Shown in pieces: positions 5,822 through 6,587 of a stretch of 6,587 nucleotides of DNA. Location: NCBI GenBank assembly GCA_017477005.1, contig JAFUXY010000333.1:1-6587 (forward strand), read 5' to 3'. Origin of the DNA: Lachnospiraceae bacterium (GTDB taxonomy: Bacteria > Bacillota > Clostridia > Lachnospirales > Lachnospiraceae). A program made the translations under genes and the position numbers. The notes under the pieces are model-generated. The model saw nothing but the letters and a program-made list of their open reading frames with translations, did no database searches and was not told the origin of the DNA. Every line of letters begins with the position of its first letter. The stretch's first letter is position 1.

Positions 5822-5839
5822 ATTTTGAAGATTTTGTAA
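5812..5839 (-). promoter_or_regulatory. Possible extended -10 promoter for apbE
   Basis: Read on the minus strand, TGA-TATAGT (complement of 5812-5820) is an extended -10 box (TGn followed by a hexamer matching TATAAT at five of six positions). A poor -35, TTACAA (complement of 5834-5839), lies 16 bases upstream. The start would be near 5805, giving a leader of roughly 55 bases. The -10 overlaps that of the opposing promoter. Confidence 0.4.
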
Positions 5840-5850
5840 CTATCCTAAAT

Positions 5851-5856
5851 GGGAGG
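5851..5856 (+). promoter_or_regulatory. Ribosome binding site selecting the ATG at 5864
   Basis: GGGAGG is seven bases before ATG at 5864. The in-frame ATG at 5849 overlaps this site and has no ribosome site of its own, so the longer reading is unlikely. Confidence 0.85.
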
Positions 5857-5863
5857 AAAAAGC

Positions 5864-6517
5864 ATGAAGAACGCGAAGGAGCTGCGGCGTAGAATGAAGT
5901 GGATGCGGCGGTTCAAAAGCCGCGGCTTTGGCGGAGTATTTTTGCTCAAAGACAAATCCCATCGTATTTTTCGAAACGTGGAGGCGCTGCTTCAGAAATA
6001 TCCCAATATACATGATCTGCTGGTCTATTATCCGATTGATTATGAGCTTCCTTTGCTTTCTTTGTACGGACGGCTGATCGGAGCTTATCGGCTGTTCTTT
6101 CCTGTGACGGGCGAGAGCGAGCTTTCCTTCTATCAGGTCAAAAGCTTGGATGAGAATAGCTTTATTCAGGGGAAGATGGGGATTTTTGAGCCGAAGGACC
6201 GAAGCAATTCCCGTTTTCAACCGTCCGCTGCGGCGGCCATCGTGCCGGGCCTTGTGTTTTCGAAGAAAAACAAAGGGAGGGTTGGCTATGGAGGCGGCTA
6301 CTATGATCGCTTTCTGGCGGAATATCCAGAGCTTTTGAAGATCGGCGCCTGCTATGAGTTTCAATTGATCGAAAATATGAAGGGCGAATGGAAGGGTTCT
6401 ATTCTGCCGCAGCATCAAGGAGATATTTCAATGGATCGGATTGCTACCGAGAATGGAATCTACTTTGGAAACGATCCCCGGTTTAGCGAGTCGTATTGGA
6501 TGAGGAGATATGAATGA
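5864..6517 (+). CDS. fau: 5-formyltetrahydrofolate cyclo-ligase
   Basis: The enzyme (5-FCL, methenyltetrahydrofolate synthetase) uses ATP to convert 5-formyl-tetrahydrofolate into 5,10-methenyl-tetrahydrofolate in the cytoplasm, returning this storage or inhibitory folate to one-carbon metabolism. From ATG 5864 the product is 217 residues, somewhat longer than the roughly 180-200 common in the family. Seen in order are a basic N-terminal helix (KELRRRMKWMRRF, 5-17), YYPIDYELPLLSLYG (55-69), the GIFEP motif (106-110), VPGLVF (127-132), the nucleotide-binding loop GRVGYGGGYYDRFLA (138-152) and the C-terminal LPQHQGDISMDRIATENG (181-198). The Asp usually found after GL-F is Ser133. It has its own strong promoter and shares a four-base ATGA overlap with the next gene. 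The symbol follows E. coli fau (ygfA); the Bacillus equivalent is yqgN. Confidence 0.93.
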   Translation: MKNAKELRRRMKWMRRFKSRGFGGVFLLKDKSHRIFRNVEALLQKYPNIHDLLVYYPIDYELPLLSLYGRLIGAYRLFFPVTGESELSFYQVKSLDENSFIQGKMGIFEPKDRSNSRFQPSAAAAIVPGLVFSKKNKGRVGYGGGYYDRFLAEYPELLKIGACYEFQLIENMKGEWKGSILPQHQGDISMDRIATENGIYFGNDPRFSESYWMRRYE

Positions 6518-6587
6518 ATAATCATGCAGCAGTAGAATCAGAGAGGCAGAGGGATTTTTTGCGAAAGGCCAGAGCGCTTGTCGAAGC
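6514..6587 (+). CDS. miaB: Start of a downstream gene, probably miaB (cut by the window edge)
   Basis: Only the first 24 codons are present. ATG at 6514 overlaps the stop of the preceding gene (ATGA), and GAGGAG at 6502-6507 is six bases upstream, so this is a genuine start coupled to the folate gene. The residues ESERQRDFLRKARALVEA resemble, from memory, the N-terminal helix of clostridial MiaB proteins (the tRNA A37 methylthiotransferase, a radical SAM enzyme), which lies before the QTFGCQMN Fe-S motif. The order 5-FCL, miaB, mutS is also familiar in Clostridia. The diagnostic radical-SAM and Fe-S motifs fall outside the window, so the identity is provisional while the existence of the gene is well supported. 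Confidence 0.6.
   Translation, partial: MNNHAAVESERQRDFLRKARALVE

Noticed and set aside
5849..5863. Longer reading of the 5-formyl-THF cyclo-ligase from ATG 5849
   Set aside because: That ATG overlaps the GGGAGG ribosome site, which is correctly spaced for ATG 5864.
5840..6418. Minus-strand open frame of 192 codons opposite the folate gene
   Set aside because: The plus-strand frame carries clear 5-FCL motifs; the antisense frame shows none.

Overview
The window reads as a chromosomal segment from an anaerobic Firmicute, most likely of the class Clostridia. The evidence is an Rnf gene order D-G-E-A-B typical of clostridia, strong AGGAGG-type ribosome sites, frequent TTG/GTG starts, and a Gram-positive style lipoprotein ApbE. 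I cannot name a genus. Base composition looks moderately GC-rich and even along the window, and I see no sign of mobile DNA, CRISPR arrays, rRNA or tRNA genes.

Positions 1-113 are a short non-coding stretch with a perfect 8-bp hairpin at 4-24. All three forward frames that enter from the left stop by position 43, so any upstream gene (rnfC would be expected) ends there or earlier. Positions 114-3890 hold five tightly packed plus-strand genes, rnfD, rnfG, rnfE, rnfA and rnfB. They encode all but the NADH-binding RnfC subunit of the Rnf complex, the membrane ferredoxin:NAD+ oxidoreductase that pumps Na+ or H+. Only 33 bases further on (3924-4637) lies a gene for an exported protein of unknown function, apparently on the same transcript. 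A hairpin at 4660-4692 with T-rich flanks on both sides probably terminates transcription in both directions.

On the minus strand, 4736-5749 encodes a lipoprotein ApbE, the FAD:protein FMN transferase. ApbE enzymes attach FMN covalently to threonines of RnfD and RnfG outside the membrane, so this neighbour is probably the maturation factor for the operon. From a compact divergent promoter region (5750-5863), a plus-strand 5-formyltetrahydrofolate cyclo-ligase gene (5864-6517) is read. It overlaps by four bases the start of a further gene cut by the window edge, probably miaB.

Most of the window is well-known biology. The points that deserve a second look are the unknown secreted protein attached to the rnf operon, the four-cysteine tail on RnfE, small deviations in the flavinylation motifs, the overlapping face-to-face promoters with a dyad between apbE and the folate gene, and the missing rnfC at the left edge.
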